DNA of 64,000 nucleotides from positions 310,001 to 374,000 of the forward strand of contig NZ_AYSE01000007.1 in assembly GCF_000504165.1 (NCBI RefSeq), in the 5' to 3' direction. A model generated the notes under the pieces. The model saw only the letters and a program-made list of their open reading frames with translations. It did no database searches and was not told the origin of the DNA. Position numbers and translations under genes: made by a program. Position 1 is the stretch's first letter; each line of letters starts with the position of its first letter. Origin of the DNA: Bacillus sp. FJAT-14578. Lineage in GTDB: Bacteria; Bacillota; Bacilli; Bacillales; Bacillaceae_H. This document shows positions 37,771-46,344 of this stretch, in pieces.

Positions 37771-38838
37771 ATGAAGAAAGTGAGGAGTAGACAGGTGAAA
37801 AAAATAGTATGGGCAGTAATGGCTATCATTTTCGTTATATCTTTTATTTTTCTTGGGTTAAAAGATCAGGGTGAGAAAGACCTTTCGGTGAAACGTGATG
37901 ATAGTATGATTTTCCCCTCTATCTTGGAGGGAAATGAATTATATGTGGAAGCCGAAGTAATCACTGAGGAATTAAATGGAAATTACGTTTTTGATGAGAT
38001 TGATCGGGCTTTTACCTTGACGATGGACGGCCAAAACTTTTTCTTTATCGAGGGTGTTCCGGTAGTAGAAAGGGATGGACAATATGAGCCGATCCAACAA
38101 AGTGATTTTTTGGTGAAAGGCAAGAAGGTGTATCTTTCGGCAGTATGGCTTCATCGTTTTTTTCCAACTCTTGTTTGGGTAGAAAAGGGAAAAGTTAAAA
38201 TTGCGAATGAGGCAAAAGTAGAACAAAATACGCAGCCTGTTCAAGCTCAAATAAAAAACGAGCAGGAAATCATCGAGCAACTTCAAGTCTTATCTTCACC
38301 TTTAAAAGGGGTGAAGCCGGATCTTTATCCATCTCACGTACCGGGTGCAAAACGAAGTTATCGTGGGGGCTTCCATGAAGGGTTGGATTGGTACAGTTAT
38401 TCTACGGGTGCTGTCATCAATGAACAAACTCCCGTTTATGCGATGGGAGAGGGAAAAGTTGTAAGGGTCGACCATGGGTATAATGGATATGAATCTGTCC
38501 AAGAAAGAGAGCAGGATTTGCAAGTTTGTCAACTTCTTGGTAAAACGCCCCTTTATATATTAGATAAACTTCGGGGCAGGCAAGTATGGATTCAGTATGA
38601 GAATGGAGTTCAAGCCCGTTTTGCTCATTTGAGCAATATTGCGAGTGAGCTTGAAGTAGGAAGCAAAGTCGATCAGAATACACGAATCGGGTTTGTGGGG
38701 AATTCAGGAACAAGCGGGGAAGTGAACAAGGACGGGACAGAGATGCATCTGCATGTGGATTTATTGGTAAAAGGGCGTCTGTTTTGGGAAGGGTTTACGA
38801 AAGAAGAAGTCACAAATATTATTCAAGCTGTCTTTTAA
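37771..38838 (+). CDS. M23-family metallopeptidase, membrane-anchored
   Basis: A 355-residue peptidoglycan endopeptidase-like protein. VKKIVWAVMAIIFVISFIFL anchors it near residue 10; residues about 55-150 resemble a copper-amine-oxidase/stalk-like domain; the M23 domain (about 210-355) has zinc ligands His and Asp in GFHEGLDWYS, HLHVDL near the end, and ARFAHLSN. All expected ligands are present. A GTG 24 bases downstream is a possible alternative start. The last codons lie in a perfect palindrome that serves as terminator. Confidence 0.85.
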   Translation: MKKVRSRQVKKIVWAVMAIIFVISFIFLGLKDQGEKDLSVKRDDSMIFPSILEGNELYVEAEVITEELNGNYVFDEIDRAFTLTMDGQNFFFIEGVPVVERDGQYEPIQQSDFLVKGKKVYLSAVWLHRFFPTLVWVEKGKVKIANEAKVEQNTQPVQAQIKNEQEIIEQLQVLSSPLKGVKPDLYPSHVPGAKRSYRGGFHEGLDWYSYSTGAVINEQTPVYAMGEGKVVRVDHGYNGYESVQEREQDLQVCQLLGKTPLYILDKLRGRQVWIQYENGVQARFAHLSNIASELEVGSKVDQNTRIGFVGNSGTSGEVNKDGTEMHLHVDLLVKGRLFWEGFTKEEVTNIIQAVF

Positions 38839-38872
38839 TAAAGCCCTTAATAAGGGCTTTATTAAAAGACAG
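38828..38872 (+). terminator. Long palindrome overlapping the M23 gene end
   Basis: Perfect 21-base arms around AAT, arm core TTTTAATAAAGCCCTT. It starts inside the last codons of the peptidase gene. It lacks a T run beyond the stem, though the stem itself is T/A-rich. Confidence 0.6.
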
Positions 38873-38983
38873 CAGGCAAGCGGGTGCTTGCCTTGTCATG
38901 CTTATTGCTCATGTTAGGTGTTCTTTTAGCGCTTCGTGTGAAATAGCTTCTGAGCTTAATTACAAAGAATGAAAATTCAAAAG

Positions 38984-39140
38984 AGAAGTGGCTGTCCCAT
39001 AAGTTCTGAACAGACCATAAGCCTTATTTTTTATTGAAAGGACCCGTCATGAAGTCATCGATTTTGCTCGATTTTCATGGCGGGTCCTTTCAGGAGGGTG
39101 ACTCAAAAGGTATACTTTTTATACCTTTTGAGTCATCCTC
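38984..39140 (-). repeat. Family 1 repeat, full copy, reversed
   Basis: Read on the minus strand: hairpin 1 GAGGATGACTCAAAAGG..ATACCTTTTGAGTCACCCTC (39094-39140), hairpin 2 GAAAGGACCCG..CGGGTCCTTTC, and the distal AAGGCTTATGG..CTTATGGGACAGCC. Hairpin 1 meets the 3' end of the minus-strand gene at 39133, whose stop codon is inside the repeat. Confidence 0.85.
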
Positions 39141-39570
39141 TTTTATAAAAATACATAATCCGACTATTAAACAAATGCAGTTCACCCGAAAGTTTTTTCG
39201 CCAAAAACTTGCAAAATTCATTGGCTTTTCCCTTATCGCCATTTGTCGCGCCGTTTGGCAGAAGAATTTGGATGTATGTTTGATTTTGCGGTTCATTTGT
39301 TTCCTCTAAAAGTAGTGTTTCTACTCCAATTTTTACAATCATGGCAAAATATTTGTCATTCGTTCCTTTTAAATAAAACATGTTTTCTTTCGTATTCAAT
39401 ACATCATGTATTTCGTAAGGGAAGGCACTATGATCATAATTCCAACTAAGCTGATGTCCTGTCTTGGCTGTAATTTCTTTATAATAATGAAATAAATGTT
39501 TTAATTCTTCTAGGGTGATTTCTTGCTGTGAAGACTTTGGCACTAATTTTATGCAGGCACTGCTCGTCAC
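39133..39570 (-). CDS. Conserved hypothetical, DUF1885-like
   Basis: A 145-residue soluble protein beginning MTSSACIKLVPKSSQQEITL and continuing with LEELKHLFHYYKEITAKTGHQL; by memory this resembles Bacillus DUF1885 proteins of unknown function. The last residues (..KRG) and the TGA stop are read from the family 1 repeat (AGAGGATGA), so the native C-terminus may have been altered by the insertion. The ATG has an AGGGATTC upstream, a weak ribosome site. Confidence 0.7.
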   Translation of the reverse strand: MTSSACIKLVPKSSQQEITLEELKHLFHYYKEITAKTGHQLSWNYDHSAFPYEIHDVLNTKENMFYLKGTNDKYFAMIVKIGVETLLLEETNEPQNQTYIQILLPNGATNGDKGKANEFCKFLAKKLSGELHLFNSRIMYFYKRG

Positions 39571-39798
39571 ATGAATCCCTCCAAAGGCGACATTGACCTA
39601 AAAGGGTAGTTACGCTTTATATACGAACCCCCTTTTGATCGTGAATCTTTTTCTTTTTTACTGTAAAAGGATGTTCCTATATATTCTAGCATTCTCAAAA
39701 ATACGGCACAAGAATAATTGACCGATAATTTTGACATATTGTAAGAACACGGGAAATGGATTATAATAAAATTCAGACTATTTAAAAGGAGGAATAAT

Positions 39799-40098
39799 AT
39801 GGATTTATTTGAAAAATTATATGATGAAATGGAAGGCGCTAAAGTTCGATTTGTGGGTTTTACGACCTTAGAAACACGCTATGACTTTGCAATTGTCTAC
39901 ACAAACATGTTTTTTGGCAAACCTCTTGTTATCTGTATGCAAACAGGCCGCTCCACTCTCCTCGACTCTAAAGACATTGAAGATTTAGATCATCTCCAAA
40001 CCGTATTCCGAATTCGTACAAAAGAAGAAGCTGCTGATTTAGCTGAATTTTTCCGGGTAAGCATCCCAAGTACTCCATTTGAAACGCAATATGAGTAA
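39799..40098 (+). CDS. Conserved hypothetical, DUF3055-like
   Basis: A 99-residue soluble protein beginning MDLFEKLYDEMEGAKVRFVG and containing CMQTGRSTLLDSKDIEDLDH; by memory close to Bacillus DUF3055 proteins, function unknown. AAAGGAGGA lies 7 bases before the ATG. The leader has TTGACA-like and TATAAT-like matches (about 39730-39770), and a short AAAAAGCAGGAT/ATCCTGCTTTTT terminator hairpin follows at once (40098-40126). Confidence 0.78.
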   Translation: MDLFEKLYDEMEGAKVRFVGFTTLETRYDFAIVYTNMFFGKPLVICMQTGRSTLLDSKDIEDLDHLQTVFRIRTKEEAADLAEFFRVSIPSTPFETQYE

Positions 40099-40223
40099 AA
40101 AAGCAGGATATAATCCTGCTTTTTTAGTTGGCCAGATTTTATGTATAAAAGCACTATCTGGCAAGTGAAATGTTATTTATATTCCTTCTATATTATCATC
40201 AAATCGGAAATTTTATTTTTAAA

Positions 40224-40302
40224 TGTGACATACTAATTGTGTGTTGACAAATCAATTGTGACATATTATTATAATAATAGATAGACAATTAAACGCTTAC
40301 AT
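40224..40302 (+). promoter_or_regulatory. SR1 promoter with CcpN-type boxes and cre-like site
   Basis: -35 TTGACA 40244-40249, 17-base spacer, -10 TATTAT 40267-40272. Two exact matches to the CcpN consensus TRTGHYATAYW, TGTGACATACT (40224-40234) and TGTGACATATT (40257-40267), are 33 bases apart, three helical turns. A cre-like TTAAACGCTTACAT (about 40289-40302) lies just after the predicted start. B. subtilis SR1 is repressed by CcpN and slightly by CcpA on glucose. Confidence 0.78.
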
Positions 40303-40541
40303 TTTGAGGGGAAATCAATTTATATTATTAAACTCAAACAAAGGGGAGTTTATAGATGGGTACTATCGTATGTCAAACTTGCAATAACACAATTGATTAT
40401 TTTGAAGATGAAAAAGTAACGACATTATACGGTCAATGCAATTGTTCAGATTGCGAACATACTGAAAGTTTAGATTAATGTAAGATGATGATAAGGGGAT
40501 AAATGATCCATTCTCGGCTAGTGCGAGAATGGATTTTTTTC
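40280..40541 (+). ncRNA. sr1: SR1 dual-function small RNA
   Basis: In B. subtilis, SR1 lies between pdhD and speA, base-pairs with ahrC mRNA (arginine catabolism activator) and also encodes SR1P. Here the RNA between the predicted start near 40280 and the terminator (CCATTCTCG/CGAGAATGG, 40506-40540) carries the SR1P frame, and speA lies downstream. The exact 5' end is predicted from the promoter. Homology rests on the peptide and location; I did not align the RNA. Confidence 0.82.
40356..40478 (+). CDS. sr1P: SR1P, GapA-binding peptide encoded by SR1
   Basis: A 40-residue peptide beginning MGTIVCQTCNNTIDYFEDEK, then VTTLYGQCNCSDCEHTESLD. The MGTIVC..C..YFEDEK..TTLYG..C..C pattern matches SR1P, which in B. 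subtilis binds the glycolytic GAPDH GapA and promotes its interaction with RNase J1; rnjA is also in this window. Four cysteines in CxxC and CxxxC-like spacing suggest metal or zinc binding. AAAGGGGAG lies 8 bases upstream of the ATG. Confidence 0.9.
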   Translation: MGTIVCQTCNNTIDYFEDEKVTTLYGQCNCSDCEHTESLD

Positions 40542-40587
40542 ATGAAAAGAAACCCCAAGGCTAAGCCTAGGGGTTTCTTTTCATGAA
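40541..40587. terminator. Bidirectional hairpin between sr1 and speA
   Basis: CATGAAAAGAAACCCC and GGGGTTTCTTTTCATG are near-perfect arms around a small GC loop; T runs on both strands. It terminates speA from the minus strand, with the separate sr1 terminator just before it. Confidence 0.85.
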
Positions 40588-40601
40588 AAAATGCGCATTA
40601 A

Positions 40602-42077
40602 TCATTTGATTGCACGGTGCTCTTTAATCACCCGCAATGTTTTTAGTTCATAATCTTCAGCACCTTGCACAGGAAGGCCCGCTTCTGAATTCATTTTAAT
40701 ATATTTCAAATTATCTTCTGTGATAATTTCACCGGGAATGAAAATAGGAATACCTGGTGGGTACACCATGAGGAACTCAGCGATAATGCGGCCAGCGGAT
40801 TCCTCAAATGGTACAACTTCTGTTTCTGCATAAAAGGCGTCTCTTGGTGTAAGAGCCAAAACAGGGATATCCGGTAATAATACAGCAGGATTTGCGATAT
40901 TTTCTGATTGATGGCTGTACTCATTGGATAGTTCTTGAAGGGCATCAACAAGCTTTTGCAAATCATCTTTTGTATCCCCGGGAGTTATAATACAAAGAAT
41001 GTTATAAAGGTCAGACATTTCCACTTCGATATTAAACTTTTCACGAAGCCATTTCTCTACATCGTAACCTGTAATCCCTAAATCTTTTACTGAAACGATC
41101 AGCTTTGTCGGATCCATATCATATGTGGCAGCAGTACCTAAAATTTCACGCCCTACGCATCGGAGGTTCTTAATTTCATTAATTTGGTCCCGAGTTTTTT
41201 CCGCAAGATGAATCGTTTTTTCGATCAACTCTTTTCCCTCTATAGCTAAACGCTTGCGGGCCGCATCTAAGGAAGCAAGCAATAAATAAGAGGTGGAGGT
41301 TGTCGTCAGCATGCTTAAAATCGTCTGGACACGTTTAGGTGACACAAGCCCCTCACGTACATTCAAAATCGAACTTTGTGTCATGGACCCGCCAAGCTTA
41401 TGAACACTTGTCGCAGCCATATCAGCCCCTGCCTGCATGGCAGAAAGAGGAAGATCTTCATGGAAATGAATATGGACGCCGTGTGCTTCATCGACAAGAA
41501 CAGGAATGTCGTGGGAATGAGCAATTTCCACAATTTTTCTTAAGTCCCCGGCAATTCCGAAATAAGTTGGATTAATCACTAAAACGGCTTTCGCTTCAGG
41601 ATGCTGTTCAAGTGCTTTTTCGACGGATTCGGGTGTAATCCCATGTGAAATACCAAGAACCGGATCGATTTCCGGATGAATGAATACAGGTGTGGCACCT
41701 GAAAATACGATAGCGCTCATAACGGATTTATGAACGTTGCGCGGAACCAAGATTTTATCCCCAGGCCCGCATACAGACATGACCATTGTCATAATGGCGC
41801 CGCTTGTACCTTGAACAGAGAAAAAGGTATGATCCGCCCCGAATGCTTCTGCGGCTAAATCCTGGGCTTTTTTGATCATCCCTTTTGGCTGATGTAAATC
41901 ATCTAATGGGCCAATATTAATTAAATCTATCGAAAGGGCATTGTCGCCAACGAATGCTCGGAATTCAGGATCCATTCCATTTCCTTTTTTGTGTCCCGGA
42001 ATATGGAATTGGGTAGGATTTTTCTTGGCATGCTCAACAAGCCCAGTAAATAACGGAGTTTCAAATTGTGAAGACAA
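40602..42077 (-). CDS. speA: Arginine/lysine/ornithine decarboxylase (SpeA type)
   Basis: A 491-residue PLP enzyme of the Orn/Lys/Arg decarboxylase class III family; in B. subtilis SpeA makes agmatine for polyamine synthesis. PLP-binding Lys in ATSVHKLGGSMTQSS, plus FHIPGHKKGNGMDP at the N-terminus and VDEAHGVHIHF (PLP Asp and His). The start is TTG 42077 with AAAGAGGTGG about 9 bases upstream; no ATG is near. Arginine versus lysine specificity cannot be read from the sequence. It follows SR1 as in B. subtilis, and a family 2 remnant lies in its leader. Confidence 0.9.
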   Translation of the reverse strand: MSSQFETPLFTGLVEHAKKNPTQFHIPGHKKGNGMDPEFRAFVGDNALSIDLINIGPLDDLHQPKGMIKKAQDLAAEAFGADHTFFSVQGTSGAIMTMVMSVCGPGDKILVPRNVHKSVMSAIVFSGATPVFIHPEIDPVLGISHGITPESVEKALEQHPEAKAVLVINPTYFGIAGDLRKIVEIAHSHDIPVLVDEAHGVHIHFHEDLPLSAMQAGADMAATSVHKLGGSMTQSSILNVREGLVSPKRVQTILSMLTTTSTSYLLLASLDAARKRLAIEGKELIEKTIHLAEKTRDQINEIKNLRCVGREILGTAATYDMDPTKLIVSVKDLGITGYDVEKWLREKFNIEVEMSDLYNILCIITPGDTKDDLQKLVDALQELSNEYSHQSENIANPAVLLPDIPVLALTPRDAFYAETEVVPFEESAGRIIAEFLMVYPPGIPIFIPGEIITEDNLKYIKMNSEAGLPVQGAEDYELKTLRVIKEHRAIK

Positions 42078-42110
42078 CTTTGCTATCCACCTCTTTATCT
42101 ATTTTATATT

Positions 42111-42164
42111 TTTATCCCGCTCGAACGGGCAATAAGATTCCCTGGCATGAAGGTTCACTTTATC
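42111..42164 (-). repeat. Family 2 repeat, short remnant
   Basis: Read on the minus strand: GATAAAGTGAACCTTCATG to TTATTGCCCGTTCGAGCGGGATAAA, with only the two ends kept. It is about 35 bases upstream of the speA start codon. Confidence 0.6.
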
Positions 42165-42541
42165 ATTTACATTGATATCCCTTTATTAAAAATGGAAGCA
42201 CCCGCTTATTCTAATGGATGATATACCCCGATGAAATCCACTTCTTTAGTCTTTGACTGAATGAATTGGATATTCTCGCAAGGCGTTGCATTTTTAATTC
42301 TTTATATTGGTGAACAGGATGTTCTGGTAAAGACGTTGAATGTTTAGTCTTTATCCGTTGATAAACAAAAGAATTATAGCATCTATTGGAAACTTTGCAA
42401 AGGAATTTTTATGATTAAGCTTCCTTTTAGGCTCTTAATCACTGCTTATCCTGGTATCAAAACAGAAAAACATAAATTGTATAAAAGAAGAGGGGGATTG
42501 AAAATCGACGGGCATTCGTATATTTATCCCCATACTTTCAC

Positions 42542-42760
42542 TTTATCCCTCATTAACGGGCAGTAAGACCCCCACTTTAAAACTTGGCATAATCACGGAA
42601 GTTTAAGTAGGGGATAACTGCCCATAAAAGCCCGATTAAAGGAACACAGACTAATATCGCCGCGTCCTGCGGCAACGTCTGTGTGACCCGCATCGTGCGG
42701 GCCTAACTAACCATCAGTGGGGGATGAAGGAAAACCCCCACCGATGGAAGTTTCCTTTAT
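42542..42760 (-). repeat. Family 2 structured repeat, full 219-bp copy
   Basis: Same architecture and nearly the same length as the copy at 27806-28025. Differences from that copy lie in paired positions and keep pairing on the minus strand (CCATCGGTGGGGG/CCCCCACTGATGG; ACACAGAC/GTCTGTGT; ATGGGCAGT/ACTGCCCGT). Rest of the 42078-42818 gap holds only the shorter remnant at 42111 and AT-rich sequence. Confidence 0.85.
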
Positions 42761-42818
42761 TGGAAGAAGGAATTGAACAGAGGAAACGAGAAAGGTTTTA
42801 AAAAAGGGGAAATGAAAA

Positions 42819-43778
42819 ATGAAGTGGAAAACAAGAATTACCGAAATGCTTCGAATTGAATATCCAATTATTCAAGGAGGGTTGGCCTATTTAGCTTATG
42901 CAGAATTAGCGGCCGCCGTGTCCAATGCCGGGGGATTAGGGCAAATTACAGCGATGTCATTGGAAACACCGGAACAACTTCGCCAAGAAATCCACAGTGT
43001 TCGTCAAAAAACATCTAAGCCATTTGGGGTGAATTTCGCTATCGGCCAGCACAATCGTTCATTTTCTCGAATGTTGGATGTGGCCATTGAAGAAAAGGTC
43101 CCGGTTGTATCCGTGACCGGGGGGAATCCAGCACCGTTTTTTGAGCAGTTAAAGGGAACAGAAATGAAGAAACTGGTCCTAGTTGCAGCCAAAAGACAAG
43201 CAGAAAAGGCTGAAGAGCTTGGAGCGGATGCGGTTCTCGTTGTCGGCCAGGAAGGTGGAGGACATCTCGGCCGCCATGATACAGGCACGTTTGTGCTAGT
43301 CCCCCAAGTCGTTGATGCAGTATCCATCCCTGTTGTGGCATCCGGAGGGATTGGCGATGGCCGGGGAATCATGGCGGCTTTGAGCCTTGGAGCAGAGGGG
43401 GTTGAGATGGGGACGAGATTTATTGCCACAAAAGAATGCGTTGACGCCCATGAGCTTTATAAGCAAGCACTTGTCAATGGATCTGAATATGATACAGTAG
43501 TGATTAAGCGGACGCTTGGTGCACCAGGTAGAGCCATTGCCAATTCATGGACAGAGCGCATCCTTCAATTAGAGAAGCAACAAGCCGGTTACGATGGCCT
43601 GAAACCGTATATAAACGGTTCTGCCAATAAACGCTATATTTATGAAGGCAAAGAAAACGAAGGGTTTGCATGGGCAGGACAAGTAATGGGGATGATTCAT
43701 GATGTCCCTTGCGTTGATGAACTCATCAAACGGATGGTGAAGGAAGCCGAAACCATTCGACTGCAATGGCAGGTGTAA
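42819..43778 (+). CDS. Nitronate monooxygenase / FMN-dependent 2-nitropropane dioxygenase
   Basis: A 319-residue FMN-binding TIM-barrel oxidoreductase. Motifs: PIIQGGLAYLAYAELAAAVS, GGLGQITA, FGVNFAIG, QEGGGHLGRHDTGTF, VVASGGIGDGRG and EGVEMGTRFIATKE. The family detoxifies nitroalkanes or propionate-3-nitronate; some relatives are enoyl-ACP reductases (FabK), so the substrate is open. AAAAGGGGAAATG precedes the start. The family 2 repeat ends about 60 bases upstream. Confidence 0.87.
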   Translation: MKWKTRITEMLRIEYPIIQGGLAYLAYAELAAAVSNAGGLGQITAMSLETPEQLRQEIHSVRQKTSKPFGVNFAIGQHNRSFSRMLDVAIEEKVPVVSVTGGNPAPFFEQLKGTEMKKLVLVAAKRQAEKAEELGADAVLVVGQEGGGHLGRHDTGTFVLVPQVVDAVSIPVVASGGIGDGRGIMAALSLGAEGVEMGTRFIATKECVDAHELYKQALVNGSEYDTVVIKRTLGAPGRAIANSWTERILQLEKQQAGYDGLKPYINGSANKRYIYEGKENEGFAWAGQVMGMIHDVPCVDELIKRMVKEAETIRLQWQV

Positions 43779-43820
43779 CAGTGGTTGCGTGATACATATA
43801 AAGAAGGTGGAGAAATCAAC

Positions 43821-44090
43821 ATGGAATATCAATATCCGATTTCCCTTGATTGGAACACAGAGGAAATCATCGATGTCATCAAATTTTTCGAAACGGTTGA
43901 ACAAGCTTATGAAAAAGGGATCGAACGTGATGAATTAATGGTGTCGTATCGCCGTTTTAAAGAAATTGTCCCAAGCAAATCAGAGGAGAAAAAAATCGGT
44001 CATGAGTTTGAAGAGATAAGCGGTTATTCCATATACCGTGCGATAAAAAATGCGAAAGATTCTTCGCCTGGCGCTATTATTAAAATGTAG
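43821..44090 (+). CDS. yktA: UPF0223 family protein YktA
   Basis: An 89-residue protein starting [20 protein letters not shown] and containing [13 protein letters not shown], the UPF0223 pattern. Function unknown. ATG 43821 is used; AAGGTGG lies about 10 bases upstream. It follows speA/nitronate monooxygenase and is next to yktB, as in B. subtilis. A family 1 hairpin starts 2 bases after the stop. Confidence 0.9.
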   Translation: MEYQYPISLDWNTEEIIDVIKFFETVEQAYEKGIERDELMVSYRRFKEIVPSKSEEKKIGHEFEEISGYSIYRAIKNAKDSSPGAIIKM

Positions 44091-44092
44091 AA

Positions 44093-44134
44093 GGGTGGCT
44101 CAAGAGGGATGTTTTTCCCTTTTGAGCCGCCCTC
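44093..44134 (+). repeat. Family 1 solo hairpin after yktA
   Basis: GGGTGGCTCAAGAGGG and CCCTTTTGAGCCGCCCTC arms, equal to hairpin 1 of family 1, then CTTGTCTTTTTTT, giving a good terminator. Hairpin 2 and the distal end are absent. Confidence 0.65.
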
Positions 44135-44199
44135 TTGTCTTTTTTTTATAGTCCGGTATCATACAAACGGGATTTCAGAATAAACTAAATATACACTAT

Positions 44200-44841
44200 T
44201 TAAATCTTTTTAGATGTTTCTTGGGAAAGTTTGTATAGCGGCAATACCGTATTAAACGTGTCGTCAATTGCAGCCAACCATTCTTCCCCGCTCATGGAGA
44301 TCGCTTTTTCTGCTGGTATATTCATTCCGCATAAAATCTCTGCTTTTTTGATGGTGTGCAAGCGCGCAAAGAGCTCTTGCAAATCCTCTGTTTTCAAATT
44401 GCCCATTGGTACAGCTTCCGGTTGTGTATGATCTTTGGACCAGACAAAATGAGAAGGAATAACCCGTTTCACTTCTTGTACATGGTTTAAAAGGGTGTGG
44501 CCAAACGATTCTTTAATAGGCGATTCATAAATGACGGCAAACCAGATAAAAACATGTGTTTGCCATAAACCGATTTGAAAGTGCGGCAACATTTTATATC
44601 CTCTTTTATTAGAAGCAAACGCGACCCATGTATCTTTTGGCGGGTTTTTCGTACGGCGCGCATGTTTAGCGACATGGTAAAACATTTCATCTCCTGTAAG
44701 CGCCGAAAGAGTAGGTGCAAAATGCTGACCTAACAGTTCAAGTTTTGGACGAATCAATGTTTTGATTCCTTCCATGCGGGCGTCTAATCCCTCGATGTCA
44801 AATACGTTAAAATCTTCTTGTGAAAATCCTATAAATTGCAT
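44200..44841 (-). CDS. yktB: UPF0637 family protein YktB
   Basis: A 213-residue soluble protein starting MQFIGFSQEDFNVFDIEGLD with RRTKNPPKDTWVAFASNKRGYKM and LWQTHVFIWFAVIYESP, the UPF0637/YktB pattern. A structure is known for the family but no function. ATG 44841 is used because GGAGGAAACAT precedes it; the longer frame lacks a site. Convergent with yktA. Confidence 0.9.
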   Translation of the reverse strand: MQFIGFSQEDFNVFDIEGLDARMEGIKTLIRPKLELLGQHFAPTLSALTGDEMFYHVAKHARRTKNPPKDTWVAFASNKRGYKMLPHFQIGLWQTHVFIWFAVIYESPIKESFGHTLLNHVQEVKRVIPSHFVWSKDHTQPEAVPMGNLKTEDLQELFARLHTIKKAEILCGMNIPAEKAISMSGEEWLAAIDDTFNTVLPLYKLSQETSKKI

Positions 44842-45202
44842 ATGTTTCCTCCACTTTAAAATAAGTATAATCACTAAATGTATGATAAGCATAACAGTCG
44901 GAAATTTGTCAAATCAAAGAGCAGGTTCCTTGTCGGAAGTTTCGAGGTACAGAACGTGAGCGACCTAGAGTGCCAACATGTTTCAAAGTTGAACAGTCAC
45001 CTTCCCTTAAAGCGCATGGATGTGCACATGAAGCCGTAGCGATTGGCGTCGTGCTCTTAGGCTTCGTTCCAATTTAAATAGGTAAACACACAATTTTGTT
45101 ACATGTATGATGTGATTATCATAGAATATATCAACGGAAAATATCTGAAAATTTAGTCTTTTGTAAGGGTTGTTAAGCGGAAATTGAGAGGAGGGCTATT
45201 TT
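44842..45202. other. Intergenic region yktB to 45203
   Basis: About 360 bases. Short direct/inverted patches (GTAGCGATTGGCGTCGTGC and neighbours) but no stable hairpin, repeat copy or small gene that I can support. A sigma-A promoter is not clear. Confidence 0.4.
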
Positions 45203-45397
45203 ATGAAACAGGTAGTGAACATGTATAAGAAATTGGACGGTCAAAAAAGGCTTGCGGTCATTCGATTGGAAATGGATTATGAGCTTGCAACTTTATATGA
45301 GGCAATGGTAGAGAACAACGAAAAGCAGAAAAACGAGTGCAAGCAAAAGCTTGAGAGGCTCCGCCAAGAAATGCTGAAACTCCAAAGCGGGAAATAG
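45203..45397 (+). CDS. Small hypothetical protein, YkzI-like position
   Basis: A 64-residue highly charged, probably helical protein (MKQVVNMYKKLDGQKRLAVI..QKLERLRQEMLKLQ). GAGAGGAGGG lies 8-9 bases before the ATG, a strong site. It precedes yktC; B. subtilis has the small gene ykzI nearby, but I cannot confirm identity. A GAACC/GGGTTCG hairpin with TTTTTT follows (about 45428-45456). Confidence 0.68.
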   Translation: MKQVVNMYKKLDGQKRLAVIRLEMDYELATLYEAMVENNEKQKNECKQKLERLRQEMLKLQSGK

Positions 45398-45541
45398 GAT
45401 GACATCGTTTGTAGGTATGAGATGCCGCGAACCTTGAACAAGGGTTCGTTTTTTCTGTGAGTGTGAATACTTGATTTACCGGTTATGTTTTTTTAAGCTT
45501 AGTTTACATACATAATTTGAACCTGAAAGGGGTTTAGGACA

Positions 45542-46342
45542 ATGAAACATAATTGGGAGCAAATTGATACATATGCAAAACAATGGGTGAAGGAAGCAGG
45601 GGCTCTTATTAAGAAGTCATTTAGTAAAGAACTTCTCATCCAATCCAAATCCAACCCCAACGATTTGGTAACAAATATGGACCAAGAAGTGGAGCAGTTT
45701 CTCATTGATAAAATCCGCCTTACTTTTCCGTCTCATCATATTTTGGGGGAGGAAGGATTCGGAGAAGAACTTGAATCAGATGAGGGGATAATTTGGGTCA
45801 TCGATCCAATCGATGGTACGATGAATTTTGTTCATCAACAGCGCAACTTTGCCATCTCTATTGGGATTTACGAAAACGGGGTGGGACAGGTCGGATTGAT
45901 TTATGATGTCGTACATGACGAGCTGTATCACGCTTTTAAAGGGAAGGGAGCTTTCATGAATGATATTGAATTGCCTAAGCTTGATGCAGTAGAGGTGAAA
46001 GAAGCGGTCATCGGTCTTAATTCTACATGGGTTACTCCAAATAAGCGCATCGACCGTGAAGTGTTAACGCCCCTTGTTCGTCATGTTCGCGGGACACGCT
46101 CCTATGGTTCGGCTGCCATTGAAATGGCTTATGTAGCATCCGGACGCATTGATGCTTATATTACACTGCGTTTGGCACCATGGGATTTTGCAGGCGGAAA
46201 AATCCTTGTGGAAGAAGTAGGGGGAACGGCTACCACACTGGAAGGAGAACCGTTAAGTATTCTGAAAAAAAGCAGTGTGCTAATCGCAAAGCCTGGTCTG
46301 CATGCAAGCATTTTAAACGACTATGTAAAACGTGAGCAATAA
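45542..46342 (+). CDS. suhB: Inositol monophosphatase-family phosphatase YktC
   Basis: A 266-residue Mg-dependent phosphatase. Motifs: LGEEGFGEE, WVIDPIDGTMNFVHQ (metal Asp, Ile, Asp, Gly) and APWDFAGGKILVEEVGG. In B. subtilis YktC hydrolyses inositol phosphate and perhaps nucleotide substrates. AAAGGGG lies 12 bases before the ATG. The acetyltransferase gene starts 2 bases after the stop, so both are one operon. Confidence 0.93.
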   Translation: MKHNWEQIDTYAKQWVKEAGALIKKSFSKELLIQSKSNPNDLVTNMDQEVEQFLIDKIRLTFPSHHILGEEGFGEELESDEGIIWVIDPIDGTMNFVHQQRNFAISIGIYENGVGQVGLIYDVVHDELYHAFKGKGAFMNDIELPKLDAVEVKEAVIGLNSTWVTPNKRIDREVLTPLVRHVRGTRSYGSAAIEMAYVASGRIDAYITLRLAPWDFAGGKILVEEVGGTATTLEGEPLSILKKSSVLIAKPGLHASILNDYVKREQ

Positions 46343-46344
46343 CC

